This document shows, piece after piece, positions 25,907-34,565 of a DNA stretch of 64,000 bases; the first letter of the stretch is position 1; each line of letters starts with the position of its first letter. The notes under the pieces were generated by a model, which was given only the letters and a program-made list of their open reading frames with translations, was not told the DNA's origin and did no database searches. The stretch comes from ASV31 sp965229765. GTDB taxonomy: Bacteria > Pseudomonadota > Alphaproteobacteria > Rhodobacterales > Rhodobacteraceae. The stretch spans positions 62,001 through 126,000 of the forward strand of contig CBDDJT010000001.1 of NCBI GenBank assembly GCA_965229765.1, given 5' to 3'. A program made the position numbers and the translations under genes.

Positions 25907-26204
25907 GGAGTCCGGGGCAACGATTCCTTGGCGGCCTGCCACTTTAGCCGTGGCTGAACAAGGGTAAAGGTTTCCACGGTTTCTGTGGATAAGGCTGGTG
26001 GGAAGTTTTGGGGGAGTCGGATTTCTTCTTGTTTCTTGCTACGTTCAAGCAGTTGCCTAGTTTTTAGGCGCTTATTTAACCCGCTGATTCCAAAGGGAAT
26101 AATTTCGCGCCCGCTCAAATCACTGATTTCTCAAAAGAATTCTTAACAGTCGTGTGAACAAAACGTGACAGGTGCACAAGTTTGGCGATAGCGGCGGCGC
26201 AGCG
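25907..26204. other. Non-coding gap upstream of uvrC
   Basis: About 300 bases with visibly lower GC than the surroundings, including A/T-rich stretches around 25,990-26,150. It should contain the uvrC promoter and the end of the SDR transcript. I see no RNA gene, strong terminator hairpin or repeat in it. Confidence 0.5.
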
Positions 26205-26990
26205 TTACTCGGGACCCTGGATGTCGGGGGTCTGCCAGCCCAGATGCTGGCCCCCATCGACGCATATAAGCTGTCCCGTGACGGCCCGTGCATCCAGCAG
26301 ATATCCCAGCGCCGCGACGATATCGGTCTCGTCCGCGCCCCGCTGCAGAACCGTGGCGGCGCGCTGGAGGGCAAAGTGCTCGGCAGTCTGGCGGTGGCCC
26401 TGAACCGTGGGGCCGGGGCCGATTGCATTGACGCGCACATGCGGGGCCAGCGCCTGTGCCGCGGTTCGCGTGAACGCCCATAGCCCCATCTTGGCGATGG
26501 TGTAGCTCATGAACTCTGGCGTCAGCTTGCGCACACGCTGGTCGATCATGTTGACCACCAGCGCCTGCGCCACGGGCTCGCCGATCGCGTCGGCAACGGC
26601 GCGCGGCGCTTGTGCGGCGAAGGACTCTGTCAGAACCATGGGCGCGCGCAGGTTCGACTCGACGTGCCTGTCCCAGCTTTCGCGGGTCAGGCTGCCGACG
26701 GTGTCATGCTCGAAGATCGAGGCGTTGTTGACCAGCACGCTGATCGGTCCGCCCAGCGCCGCGGCGGCCTGCCCCACCAACGGGCGCACCTGTGCCTCGT
26801 CCAGCAAGTCCGCGGGCAACGTCGCTGCGGCTTTGCCCATGTCGCGGATCTGGCTTGCCACCGCATCGGCGGCATCGGCAGAACTGGCGTAATGCACCGC
26901 CACATCGTATCCGCGCCCGGCAAGCGATATCGCCATGGCGCGCCCAAGCCGATGGGCAGCGCCTGTCACAAGGGCGCGCTTGATCTGCAT
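26205..26990 (-). CDS. SDR-family oxidoreductase (pteridine reductase-like)
   Basis: Short-chain dehydrogenase, 261 aa. NAD(P)-binding motif TGAAHRLGRAMA, the N-N-A-S segment (LVNNASIFE), catalytic Tyr-x-x-x-Lys in SYTIAKMGLWAFTRTAAQALAP, and the C-terminal VDGGQHLGW. The Arg-Leu-Gly-Arg glycine loop and overall length resemble FolM/pteridine reductases, so reduction of a pterin is a reasonable but unproven guess. It lies 13 bases downstream of the antiporter start region on the same strand as the antiporter operon but is transcribed away from it as the next gene. Confidence 0.82.
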   Translation of the reverse strand: MQIKRALVTGAAHRLGRAMAISLAGRGYDVAVHYASSADAADAVASQIRDMGKAAATLPADLLDEAQVRPLVGQAAAALGGPISVLVNNASIFEHDTVGSLTRESWDRHVESNLRAPMVLTESFAAQAPRAVADAIGEPVAQALVVNMIDQRVRKLTPEFMSYTIAKMGLWAFTRTAAQALAPHVRVNAIGPGPTVQGHRQTAEHFALQRAATVLQRGADETDIVAALGYLLDARAVTGQLICVDGGQHLGWQTPDIQGPE

Positions 26991-27003
26991 CGGCGTCGTC
27001 TCC

Positions 27004-27966
27004 TCAGACCAGGATCATCCAGATATAGCCGACATATAGCGCGGTAAGCACCGCGCCCCAGAGGCGCGTGATGTCAGCCATCTTGAACACGAAGGGTGCC
27101 AGCATCAGAGACGCGCCCGCCATGACCCACAGGTCGAACCGCAGGAAGGATGGGTCGACCGGAATGTCGCCGAAAAAGCTTGCCGCGCCGATGATGGCCA
27201 GAAGGTTGAACATGTTCGACCCGATGACATTGCCAAGCGCCACCTCGGCGTGGCGCCGGATCGCGGCCATCACAGTGGTCGCAAGTTCCGGCAGGGAGGT
27301 GCCTATTGCCACCAGCGTCAGGCCGATCACCGTTTCGCTGACGCCGATCTGCTCTGCGATGCTGACCGCGCTGTCGACAAGCAGATCCGCGCCCAGCGGC
27401 AACCCCGCAAGGCCGAGCCCCAGAAACAGCAGGATGCGCCACCAAGGCATGTCGGGATCAGCGGCTTCCACCTCTTCGTGTTCCGCGGCGGCGGCCGCGG
27501 CGGCGGCATCGGCGCGATGGGCCAGCGCCGACATCGCCTGCTTGCCAAGGATGACCGCCAGCGCGGCAAGCAGTGCAAGGCCCGCGATCCAGTCGAATTT
27601 CCCGCGAAAGGCCAGCAGGATGAAGAAGGCGGTCGCCGCCATCATCAGCGCATAGTCCTTGCGGGTTTCGGTGGCGCGGGTGTGCATCCCTGTCATCAGC
27701 GCGGGAATGCCCAGGACCATCAGGATGTTCGCGGTGTTGGACCCAACGACATTGCCAAGCGCAAGGCCGGGCGCGCCTTCGAGGACCGCGCCGATCGAAA
27801 TGATGAGTTCAGGCGCAGAGGTACCGAAGGCCACGATTGTCAGACTGACGATCAGCGCGGGTACACCCAGACGAAGGCTGACATTCACCGCGCCCCGCAC
27901 GAGCGAGTCGCCGGCCAGAAGCAGGATCGCCAGCCCAAGCCCGGCAAACAGAAGATCCGCCGTCAT
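27004..27966 (-). CDS. Calcium/sodium antiporter (CaCA family, YrbG type)
   Basis: Inner-membrane cation exchanger, 320 aa, with two inverted five-helix halves. The ion-binding alpha repeats are clear: alpha-1 VAFGTSAPELIISIGA with GNVVGSNTANILMVLG, and alpha-2 AIGTSLPELATTVMAA with GNVIGSNMFNLLAIIG. An Ala/Glu-rich acidic linker separates the halves (about residues 170-190). The ATG at 27966 matches the first helix. It overlaps a 54-aa zinc-ribbon gene by 4 bases. Confidence 0.92.
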   Translation of the reverse strand: MTADLLFAGLGLAILLLAGDSLVRGAVNVSLRLGVPALIVSLTIVAFGTSAPELIISIGAVLEGAPGLALGNVVGSNTANILMVLGIPALMTGMHTRATETRKDYALMMAATAFFILLAFRGKFDWIAGLALLAALAVILGKQAMSALAHRADAAAAAAAAEHEEVEAADPDMPWWRILLFLGLGLAGLPLGADLLVDSAVSIAEQIGVSETVIGLTLVAIGTSLPELATTVMAAIRRHAEVALGNVIGSNMFNLLAIIGAASFFGDIPVDPSFLRFDLWVMAGASLMLAPFVFKMADITRLWGAVLTALYVGYIWMILV

Positions 27967-28127
27967 GCGGAATGCCCGCAGGAACAAGGCCCCTTGCCAA
28001 TGCGGTAACGGCCGCAGCGGGGGCACTTGCGGTCGGTCAGCAGTTTCTGTCCGGGAACCCGCAACTTTCCGAACATCGCAAGCACGGCCATGCCGATCAG
28101 GAACAGCGAGACAATTTTCAGGATCAT
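27963..28127 (-). CDS. Small membrane-anchored zinc-ribbon protein
   Basis: 54 aa: one N-terminal hydrophobic helix (ILKIVSLFLIGMAVLAMFG) and a C-terminal four-cysteine ribbon KCPRCGRYRIGKGPCSCG (C-x2-C...C-x-C). Function unknown. The ATG at 28127 lies one base after the S49 peptidase stop, and its own stop overlaps the antiporter start by 4 bases, so the three genes are one coupled unit. The small size makes it easy to miss. Confidence 0.78.
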   Translation of the reverse strand: MILKIVSLFLIGMAVLAMFGKLRVPGQKLLTDRKCPRCGRYRIGKGPCSCGHSA

Positions 28128-28128
28128 G

Positions 28129-28929
28129 TCACAGCCCAAAGCGGGCGTAGAGCCCGCGTTCCTCGACCAGCGCAAGGGCGTCGTCGGCGACGCGGGCGCC
28201 CAGCCGCTGAAACAGGCTGCGCCGCGGACCGTAGGCGACAAAGCGCGTCTTGTCGCCGAAGACATCCTTCATCTTCGGAACCACGTGGCCAATCCCGTCC
28301 GCAAGCCCGAGGTCCACGGCGCGCTGACCGATCCAGAAGGCCCCGGTGAACAGGTCCGCATCTTCCTTCAGACGGTCGCCCCGGCGGTCACGCACCTGCG
28401 CGATGAAACTGTCGTGCAACTGGCCCTGGATGTCGCGCAGGCGCGCGACGTCCTCGTCCTTTTCCGCAAGGAACGGGTCGAGAAAGCTCTTTGACTTGCC
28501 AGATGTGTAAAGCCTGCGCTCCACCCCGTAGCGCGCGATCAGGTCCTGAAAGCCGAAAGAGGCGGAAATCACCCCGATCGACCCCACGACAGAGGCCTGG
28601 TCGATCCAGATCTCGTCTGCCGCCGTGGCGATCCAGTAGCCGCCAGAGGCCGCCAGATCCTCGACGAACGCGTAGACCTTCAGGCCCTTTTCCTCGGCCA
28701 GACGCCGGATGCGCGCCGCGATCAGAGAGCTTTGCGCGGGGGACCCGCCGGGCGAGTTGATGACAAGCGCCACCGCCGCCGGCTTGCCCTTGGTGAAGGC
28801 GCGTTCGATCTGGGCGGCCATGCCCTGATCGTTCAGCGCACCGGCACGGCTGCCGGCCGCGATCATCCCCGAAAGGCGGATCACGGCGACGACCGGGTCG
28901 GATTTCAGGAAAGGGATCCAGCGCCTCAT
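28129..28929 (-). CDS. S49-family peptidase (SppA-like)
   Basis: Serine-lysine protease of the signal peptide peptidase A/SohB class, about 266 aa, single-domain short form. Conserved pieces: VALVINSPGGSPAQSSLIAARIRRL, FVEDLAASGGYWIATAADEIWID (nucleophile Ser in A-S-G-G-Y) and SVVGSIGVISASFG with TSGKSKSFLDPF (catalytic Lys). No clear TM helix at the chosen start, so it may be cytosolic or peripheral. ATG at 28929. First gene of a unit continuing to the zinc-ribbon protein and antiporter. Confidence 0.88.
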   Translation of the reverse strand: MRRWIPFLKSDPVVAVIRLSGMIAAGSRAGALNDQGMAAQIERAFTKGKPAAVALVINSPGGSPAQSSLIAARIRRLAEEKGLKVYAFVEDLAASGGYWIATAADEIWIDQASVVGSIGVISASFGFQDLIARYGVERRLYTSGKSKSFLDPFLAEKDEDVARLRDIQGQLHDSFIAQVRDRRGDRLKEDADLFTGAFWIGQRAVDLGLADGIGHVVPKMKDVFGDKTRFVAYGPRRSLFQRLGARVADDALALVEERGLYARFGL

Positions 28930-29006
28930 AGGGCGCGATGTAGAGTGCGCCGGGCCCGACAACAAGGCGGGACGCGCAATCACGGTCGGGTGTTGCCGCG
29001 CTGCCC

Positions 29007-29768
29007 TCAGGTCCGGATTCGCCAACCGGTGCGGAAGATCCACCACACCACCGTCAGGCAAAGCGCGGTAAAGGCCCCGATTGCCAGCAGGCTTGCGCCC
29101 ACGCTGACATCGGCCATCCCGAAGAAGGCCCATCGAAAGCCCGAGATCAGGTAGACCACCGGATTGAACAGCGTCACCGTTTGCCAGAACGGCGGCAGCA
29201 TGGTGATCGAGTAGAAACTGCCGCCAAGGAAAACCAGCGGCGTAATGATCAGCAGCGGCACGAGTTGCAGTTGTTCGAAATTCCGGGCCCAGATCCCGAT
29301 GATGAAGCCGAACAGGGCAAAGGACACGCAGGTCAGCACAAGGAACGCCACCATCGCCAGCGGATGCGCGATGCTGATCGGGACGAACAGGAACGAGGTC
29401 GCCAATATGATGACGCCGATCGTCAGCGCCTTGGTTGCGGCCGCGCCCACGTAGCCTATCACGATCTCGACAAAGGAAACCGGGGCGGACAGCTGTTCGA
29501 ATATCGTGCCGATGAACCGGGGAAAGAAGATGCTGAAGCTGGCCACCGAGATCGCCTGCGTCATCACCGAAAGCATGATGAGGCCGGGCACGATGAAGGC
29601 GCCATAGGCAAGGCCCTCGACCTCGTCTATGCGGCTGCCGATGGCGGCGCCGAACACCACGAAGTAGAGCGAGGTCGAAAGCACCGGCGACACGACGCTT
29701 TGCAGAAGCGTCCGGAAAGAGCGCAGCATTTCCGACCGGTAGATCGCAAGAACGGCCTGCCAGTTCAT
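29007..29768 (-). CDS. ABC-2 type transporter permease
   Basis: Membrane component of an ABC exporter, 253 aa with six hydrophobic helices. The ABC-2 signature region is LSAPVSFVEIVIGYVGAAATKALTIGVIILATSFLF and LQLVPLLIITPLVFLGGSFYSITMLPPFWQTVTLFNPVVYLISGFRWAFFG. ATG at 29768 overlaps the stop of its ATPase partner by 4 bases. Substrate unknown; this arrangement resembles YadG/YadH-type exporters. Confidence 0.9.
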   Translation of the reverse strand: MNWQAVLAIYRSEMLRSFRTLLQSVVSPVLSTSLYFVVFGAAIGSRIDEVEGLAYGAFIVPGLIMLSVMTQAISVASFSIFFPRFIGTIFEQLSAPVSFVEIVIGYVGAAATKALTIGVIILATSFLFVPISIAHPLAMVAFLVLTCVSFALFGFIIGIWARNFEQLQLVPLLIITPLVFLGGSFYSITMLPPFWQTVTLFNPVVYLISGFRWAFFGMADVSVGASLLAIGAFTALCLTVVWWIFRTGWRIRT

Positions 29769-30694
29769 GCCGAAGGCTCCCTTACCAGATCGACGAAGAT
29801 GTCCTCGAGCGAGCTTTGGCTGGTCTTCAGATCGCGAAGCGCAAGACCTGCCGCCGACAGATCCGCCAGAAGCCGCGTGATGCCGGTGCGCTCTGCCGCG
29901 GTGTCGTAGGAATAGACCAGCGTGGCGCCGCCCCCCCCGATTTCCAGCCCGTAGGACGCAAGCACATCTGGCAGCCGCGCGACCGGGTTCTGCAACTCGA
30001 TTGTCAGCTGCTTGCGCCCCATGCGCCGCATCAGCGTGTCCTTGTTCTCGACCAGAAGGATACGGCCCTTGTTGATGACGGCGATCCGGTCCGCGACGGC
30101 CTCTGCCTCTTCTATGTAGTGGGTGGTCAGGATAATCGTGACGCCCTGATCCTTCAGCCGCTCCACCGTCGCCCACATGTCCTTGCGCAGTTCCACGTCG
30201 ACGCCGGCAGTGGGTTCATCGAGAAACAGGACGCGCGGCGCGTGGCTGAGCGCCTTTGCGATCAGGACACGGCGTTTCATCCCGCCGGACAGCGTCATCA
30301 GGTTCGCCCCGCGCTTGTCCCAAAGCGACAAGGTGCGCAGGATCTGTTCCAGATAGGCATCATCCCGCGGATACCCGAACAGCCCGCGCGAGAAGCGCAC
30401 GGTGTTCATGACCGTGTCGAAGCTGTCGACCATCACTTCCTGCGGGACCAGCCCGATCAGTTGCCGCGCGGCGCGGTAGTCATGGATGACGTCATGCCCG
30501 CCAACGGTGATCCGCCCCGCGCTTGCGGTCGAGACACCGCAGATCGTCGAGATCAGCGTGGTCTTGCCGGCGCCGTTCGGCCCGAGAAGCGCAAGGATCT
30601 CGCCCTCGGCGATGTCCAGCGACAAGTCGTCGAGCGCGGTCAGCCCGCTGCCATAGGTCTTGGTCAGTCCCTCGATGCGGATCATCGGCGTCAT
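29765..30694 (-). CDS. ABC transporter ATP-binding protein
   Basis: ATPase of the exporter whose permease overlaps its 3' end. Walker A GPNGAGKTT, signature LSGGMKRRVLIAKAL, Walker B VLFLDEPTAGVD and the switch His in TTHYIEEAEAVADR are intact. 309 aa; the C-terminal ~80 residues form the accessory domain common in ABC-2 exporters. About 34 bases separate it from the upstream 206-aa gene on the same strand. Confidence 0.93.
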   Translation of the reverse strand: MTPMIRIEGLTKTYGSGLTALDDLSLDIAEGEILALLGPNGAGKTTLISTICGVSTASAGRITVGGHDVIHDYRAARQLIGLVPQEVMVDSFDTVMNTVRFSRGLFGYPRDDAYLEQILRTLSLWDKRGANLMTLSGGMKRRVLIAKALSHAPRVLFLDEPTAGVDVELRKDMWATVERLKDQGVTIILTTHYIEEAEAVADRIAVINKGRILLVENKDTLMRRMGRKQLTIELQNPVARLPDVLASYGLEIGGGGATLVYSYDTAAERTGITRLLADLSAAGLALRDLKTSQSSLEDIFVDLVREPSA

Positions 30695-30728
30695 GCGCGG
30701 TTTCCTTGATGCGCGGATCGGCGGCCTT

Positions 30729-31349
30729 TCAGCCGCCGAAGAAATCTGTGTTCAGTTCCGGTCGCTTGTCGGCGGCCAGCGCCCAGGCAATCTTGAACTT
30801 GCGCCGGGTCAGGGCGCTGCCGATCGTGCGCCGGGCAATCCCGCGTGTCAGTGTTTCGCCCGCCTCGGACGCCGCGATGATCCTTGCCGCAACGGTCAAG
30901 AGTTCCTCGTCCCGCACGGCCTGTCCCTGCAATTCCTCGTCAAGGAAGGTCAGCGAGGACTCCACGCCGTTCAGAGGGACCGAGAGCGGGAGGTAGAGGA
31001 ACGCGCCGTAGCGCGCCCGCAATTCCGCCTCGGACAGGCCCGCCGCCGCACCGCCCGACCCCACCGTTCCCGCCCGGATATCGACGTGGCGGTTGATCGG
31101 ACTGCGCGGGTCTTCCCATGCCAGCAGGCCCTTGGACGCCGGCACAAGTCCGCCGCTGGCCACGGTGACACCGGCCTTGGTCGCGGCATCGCAGATTTCC
31201 CATACCGACAGTGCGACATCCGCCATGACCCGTCGCTGTGACACGGCACGCCCCGTTGTCTTGGCCTGTTCGGCGTGGAAGGACAGGACACGTTCCTGCA
31301 CCTCGACTGTGACATCGGCGATGGATGACCAGCCCTCTTCGAAAAACAT
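30729..31349 (-). CDS. Unknown soluble protein
   Basis: About 206 aa; family not recognised. No signal peptide or membrane helix; begins MFFEEGWSSIADVTVEVQERVLSF and ends KRPELNTDFFGG. The frame runs further upstream but the ATG at 31349 gives the more natural N-terminus. Same strand as the ABC-2 exporter, 34 bases upstream, so possibly co-transcribed. It diverges from the next ABC system. Confidence 0.6.
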   Translation of the reverse strand: MFFEEGWSSIADVTVEVQERVLSFHAEQAKTTGRAVSQRRVMADVALSVWEICDAATKAGVTVASGGLVPASKGLLAWEDPRSPINRHVDIRAGTVGSGGAAAGLSEAELRARYGAFLYLPLSVPLNGVESSLTFLDEELQGQAVRDEELLTVAARIIAASEAGETLTRGIARRTIGSALTRRKFKIAWALAADKRPELNTDFFGG

Positions 31350-31471
31350 CGCCGTCCTCCTGTGTTCACCTTCGTTTCTGGCGTGCTCGCGGCGGGAAAT
31401 CCACCCCCCGCACGCCTTCGCCATTGCGCCAGATCAAGGCAGGGCGCAGGCTTGCGCGGCATAGGAGCGTC

Positions 31472-32194
31472 ATGGCACCCGCATCCGATCCCGCCGTCGT
31501 CTTCGCCACCGAAGGCCTGAGCAAGGTCTATGACACCGGCACCGTCAAGGTGCGCGCGCTGGATGGGATTGACCTGAAGCTGTACGAGGGCGAGCTTTCC
31601 GTGCTGCTGGGGCCGTCCGGCAGCGGCAAGTCGACCCTTCTCAACATCCTTGGCGGCCTTGACCGGCCCAGTTCCGGGCGCGTCCTTTTTCGCGAGACCG
31701 ACCTGACGGATCTTTCGGACGCCCGGCTGACCCGGTTCCGGCGCGACAAGGTGGGGTTCATCTTTCAGTTCTACAATCTCGTGGCCGCGCTGAGCGCGCG
31801 GGAAAACGTGGCGCTGGTCACCGACATTTCGGCAAACCCCATGCCGCCCGAAGAAGCCCTTGAACTTGTCGGCCTCGGCCACCGGATGGACCATTTTCCC
31901 GCCGAGATGTCGGGTGGCGAACAGCAGCGCGTGGCCATTGCGCGCGCCATCGCCAAGCGGCCAGAGGTGCTGCTCTGCGACGAACCCACGGGTGCGCTGG
32001 ACAGCAAGACCGGCGTTCAGGTGCTTGACGCGCTGGACCGCGTGAACCGCGAGTTCCGCACCACGACGGCGGTCATCACCCACAATGCCGCGATCAGGAA
32101 GATGGCCCACCGGGTGATCCGGTTCCAGGACGGGCGGCTGACCGAGCAGTCGCGCAACGATACCCGCGTGCCCCCGTCAGAGATCGAGTGGTAG
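31472..32194 (+). CDS. ABC transporter ATP-binding protein (MacB/LolD type)
   Basis: ATPase of a MacB-like export or mechanotransmission system, 240 aa. Walker A GPSGSGKST, the Q-loop FQFYNLVAALSARENV typical of this class, signature MSGGEQQRVAIARAI, Walker B VLLCDEPTGALD, His switch VITHNAAI. ATG at 31472; three bases separate it from the FtsX-type permease, which is followed by an adaptor, giving a tripartite set. Confidence 0.92.
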   Translation: MAPASDPAVVFATEGLSKVYDTGTVKVRALDGIDLKLYEGELSVLLGPSGSGKSTLLNILGGLDRPSSGRVLFRETDLTDLSDARLTRFRRDKVGFIFQFYNLVAALSARENVALVTDISANPMPPEEALELVGLGHRMDHFPAEMSGGEQQRVAIARAIAKRPEVLLCDEPTGALDSKTGVQVLDALDRVNREFRTTTAVITHNAAIRKMAHRVIRFQDGRLTEQSRNDTRVPPSEIEW

Positions 32195-32197
32195 CCG

Positions 32198-34561
32198 ATG
32201 CGCGCGCTCGACCGGAAACTCCTGCGCGACCTTTGGCGGCTTTGGCCGCAGGCGCTGGCCATTGCCGTCGTGCTGGCTGCGGGCGTGGCGATCCTTCTGA
32301 TGGCGCTGGGCATGTACCGCGCGCTGATCGAGACCCGCGCCGCCTATTACGAACGCCAGCGCTTTGCCGAGGTCTTTGCCAGCGCCAGCCGCGCGCCCAA
32401 GACGCTCGAATCCGAAATCGCCGCGATTCCCGGCGTCTGGGCGGTGGAAACAAGGGTGACGGGAAGCGCGATCCTCGATTTGCCCGGGCGCGCGGAAACC
32501 GCGGTGGGCAAGCTGATCTCTGTGCCGGTGTCCGGCGCGCCGCAACTGAACGTGCCGCTTCTGCGTTCGGGCCGCCTGCCCGACCCTGCCGCCAGCGCGG
32601 AAATCGCGGTGAACGAACCCTTCGCCGAGGCGAACGGATACCGGCCCGGCGACGTGATACATGCCAACCTGAACGGCGAGAAACGCGCACTGACGATCAC
32701 CGGCACCGTCCTGTCGCCAGAGTTCATCTATACCATCGGCCCCGGCGCGCTGATGCCCGACAACGAAGGCTACGGCATCCTGTGGATGCCGGAACCCGCG
32801 CTGGCCGCCGCCTTCGACATGGGCGGTGCGTTCAACGAACTGGGCCTGTCCCTGACGCGAACCGCGAATGCCGATGCGGTGATCGACGCGGTGGACCTTC
32901 TGCTGGACGACTATGGCGGGCTGGGCGCGCATGACCGTGCCGACCAGCTGAGCCACGCCTTCATCGACGCCGAGATCAAGCAGCTGCGCAGCATGGCACA
33001 GATCCTGCCGCCGGTGTTCTTCGGCATCGCGGCCTTCCTTGTGAACATGGTGATCGGGCGCATCGTGGCACTGGAACGGTCCGAGATCGGCCTGCTGAAG
33101 GCCCTGGGCTATTCCAAGGTGGATGTCAGCCTGCACTATGTCTCGCTGTCGGCGCTGATCGGCTGCGCGGGGATCGGCGTGGGCTTTGCCCTTGGCACCT
33201 GGCTGTCGCAGCAATTGGCGATCATGTACGCCGAGTTCTTCGATTTCCCCTATGTGATCTTCGCCGCGCCGCTGGAGGCCTATGTGATCGCCGGCGGGCT
33301 GGGCCTTGCGACCACCCTTGCCGGGGCGCTGCAAAGCGCCCTGTACGCCGCGCGCCTGCCCGCGGCGGTGGCCATGGCGCCGCCTGTGCCGCCCCGTTAT
33401 CGCCGTACCCTGATCGACAGGCTTCTGGTTCTGGCGCACCTGTCACAGCCTACGATGATGATCCTGCGGGGCATCCTGCGCTGGCCGATCCGCGCCGGGC
33501 TTACAGCACTGGGCATCGGGCTGGGGACGGCCGTTCTGGTGGCGTCGAGCTTTTTCGACGACGCGCTGGAGGCGATCGTCGACAGCGCCTTCTTTCAGAC
33601 CAGCCGTCAGGACGCGTCCCTGATCTTCACGGGCGCTTTGCCCGAAACCGTTCTGGACGATATCCGCCGTCTGCCCGGCGTCCTTCGGGCCGAGGGCGAC
33701 CTGAGACTGCCCGCGATCCTGCGCAACGGACACCTTGAAAAGACCATCGCGATAGAAGCACGGACCGAGGGCAACGACCTGACACAGATCGTCGATGCCA
33801 ACGGCGGCGTGGCAAGCGCCCCCCCCGGCGGCATCCTGCTGAGCGAACGGCTGGCAAGCGCGCTGAACGTATCCAAGGGCGACACGCTAGAGGCAGAGTT
33901 CCTCACCGGCCGGCGCGAAACCCACGCTGTGACGGTATCGGGCACGGTGCGGCAGTACTTCGGCATTGGCGCCTACATGGCCGATGAAAGCCTGAACACG
34001 CTTCTGCGGCAGGCGCCCCAGATCACGGGTGCGAACATCTCGCTGGACCCGACGCACGAAGACGCCTTTCACGACGCGCTCAAGAACATGCCGAGACTTG
34101 CGGGGACGGTGATGCTGACGGACACGCGCGTCAGCTTTCAGGACACGATCGACGAGAACATCACGGTGATGACGTCGATATACATCATCGTCGCCGTCCT
34201 GATCACCGCCGGCGTGACCTATAACAGCGCACGCATCCAGTTGTCCGAACGCGCGCGCGACCTTGCCAGCCTGCGGATTCTTGGTTTCACCCGGCTAGAG
34301 GTGTCCTACATCCTTGTTGGCGAAACGATCCTTCTGGCAATCCTGGCCCAACCCATCGGCTGGCTTCTGGGCTATGTGCTTGCGCGGTCGATGACCGAGG
34401 GCTTCGCAAGCGATCTCTATTCGGTGCCGCTGGTGCTGGAGCCCGACACATTCACCACGGCCAGCCTTGTGGTTCTTGCGGCAACTTTTCTTGCGACAAT
34501 GCTGGTGCGCCGTCGGCTGGACCGGCTGGACCTTGTCGAAGTGATGAAAACAAGGGAGTGA
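32198..34561 (+). CDS. FtsX-like ABC permease
   Basis: 787 aa permease with N-terminal TM (ALAIAVVLAAGVAILLMALGMYRA), a long periplasmic MacB-PCD-like domain, a three-helix FtsX block (about residues 265-380), a second extracellular domain and a second FtsX block at the C-terminus (IYIIVAVLITAGVTYNSARIQLSERARDLASLRILGFTR). This is the long, duplicated FtsX architecture. Partner of the preceding ATPase and following HlyD-type adaptor; substrate unknown. Confidence 0.88.
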   Translation: MRALDRKLLRDLWRLWPQALAIAVVLAAGVAILLMALGMYRALIETRAAYYERQRFAEVFASASRAPKTLESEIAAIPGVWAVETRVTGSAILDLPGRAETAVGKLISVPVSGAPQLNVPLLRSGRLPDPAASAEIAVNEPFAEANGYRPGDVIHANLNGEKRALTITGTVLSPEFIYTIGPGALMPDNEGYGILWMPEPALAAAFDMGGAFNELGLSLTRTANADAVIDAVDLLLDDYGGLGAHDRADQLSHAFIDAEIKQLRSMAQILPPVFFGIAAFLVNMVIGRIVALERSEIGLLKALGYSKVDVSLHYVSLSALIGCAGIGVGFALGTWLSQQLAIMYAEFFDFPYVIFAAPLEAYVIAGGLGLATTLAGALQSALYAARLPAAVAMAPPVPPRYRRTLIDRLLVLAHLSQPTMMILRGILRWPIRAGLTALGIGLGTAVLVASSFFDDALEAIVDSAFFQTSRQDASLIFTGALPETVLDDIRRLPGVLRAEGDLRLPAILRNGHLEKTIAIEARTEGNDLTQIVDANGGVASAPPGGILLSERLASALNVSKGDTLEAEFLTGRRETHAVTVSGTVRQYFGIGAYMADESLNTLLRQAPQITGANISLDPTHEDAFHDALKNMPRLAGTVMLTDTRVSFQDTIDENITVMTSIYIIVAVLITAGVTYNSARIQLSERARDLASLRILGFTRLEVSYILVGETILLAILAQPIGWLLGYVLARSMTEGFASDLYSVPLVLEPDTFTTASLVVLAATFLATMLVRRRLDRLDLVEVMKTRE

Positions 34562-34565
34562 GTCA

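Noticed and set aside
25907..26204. LexA (SOS) box upstream of uvrC
   Set aside because: No GTTC-N7-GTTC or GAAC-N7-GAAC arrangement is present in the gap; single GTTC/GAAC words are not enough.
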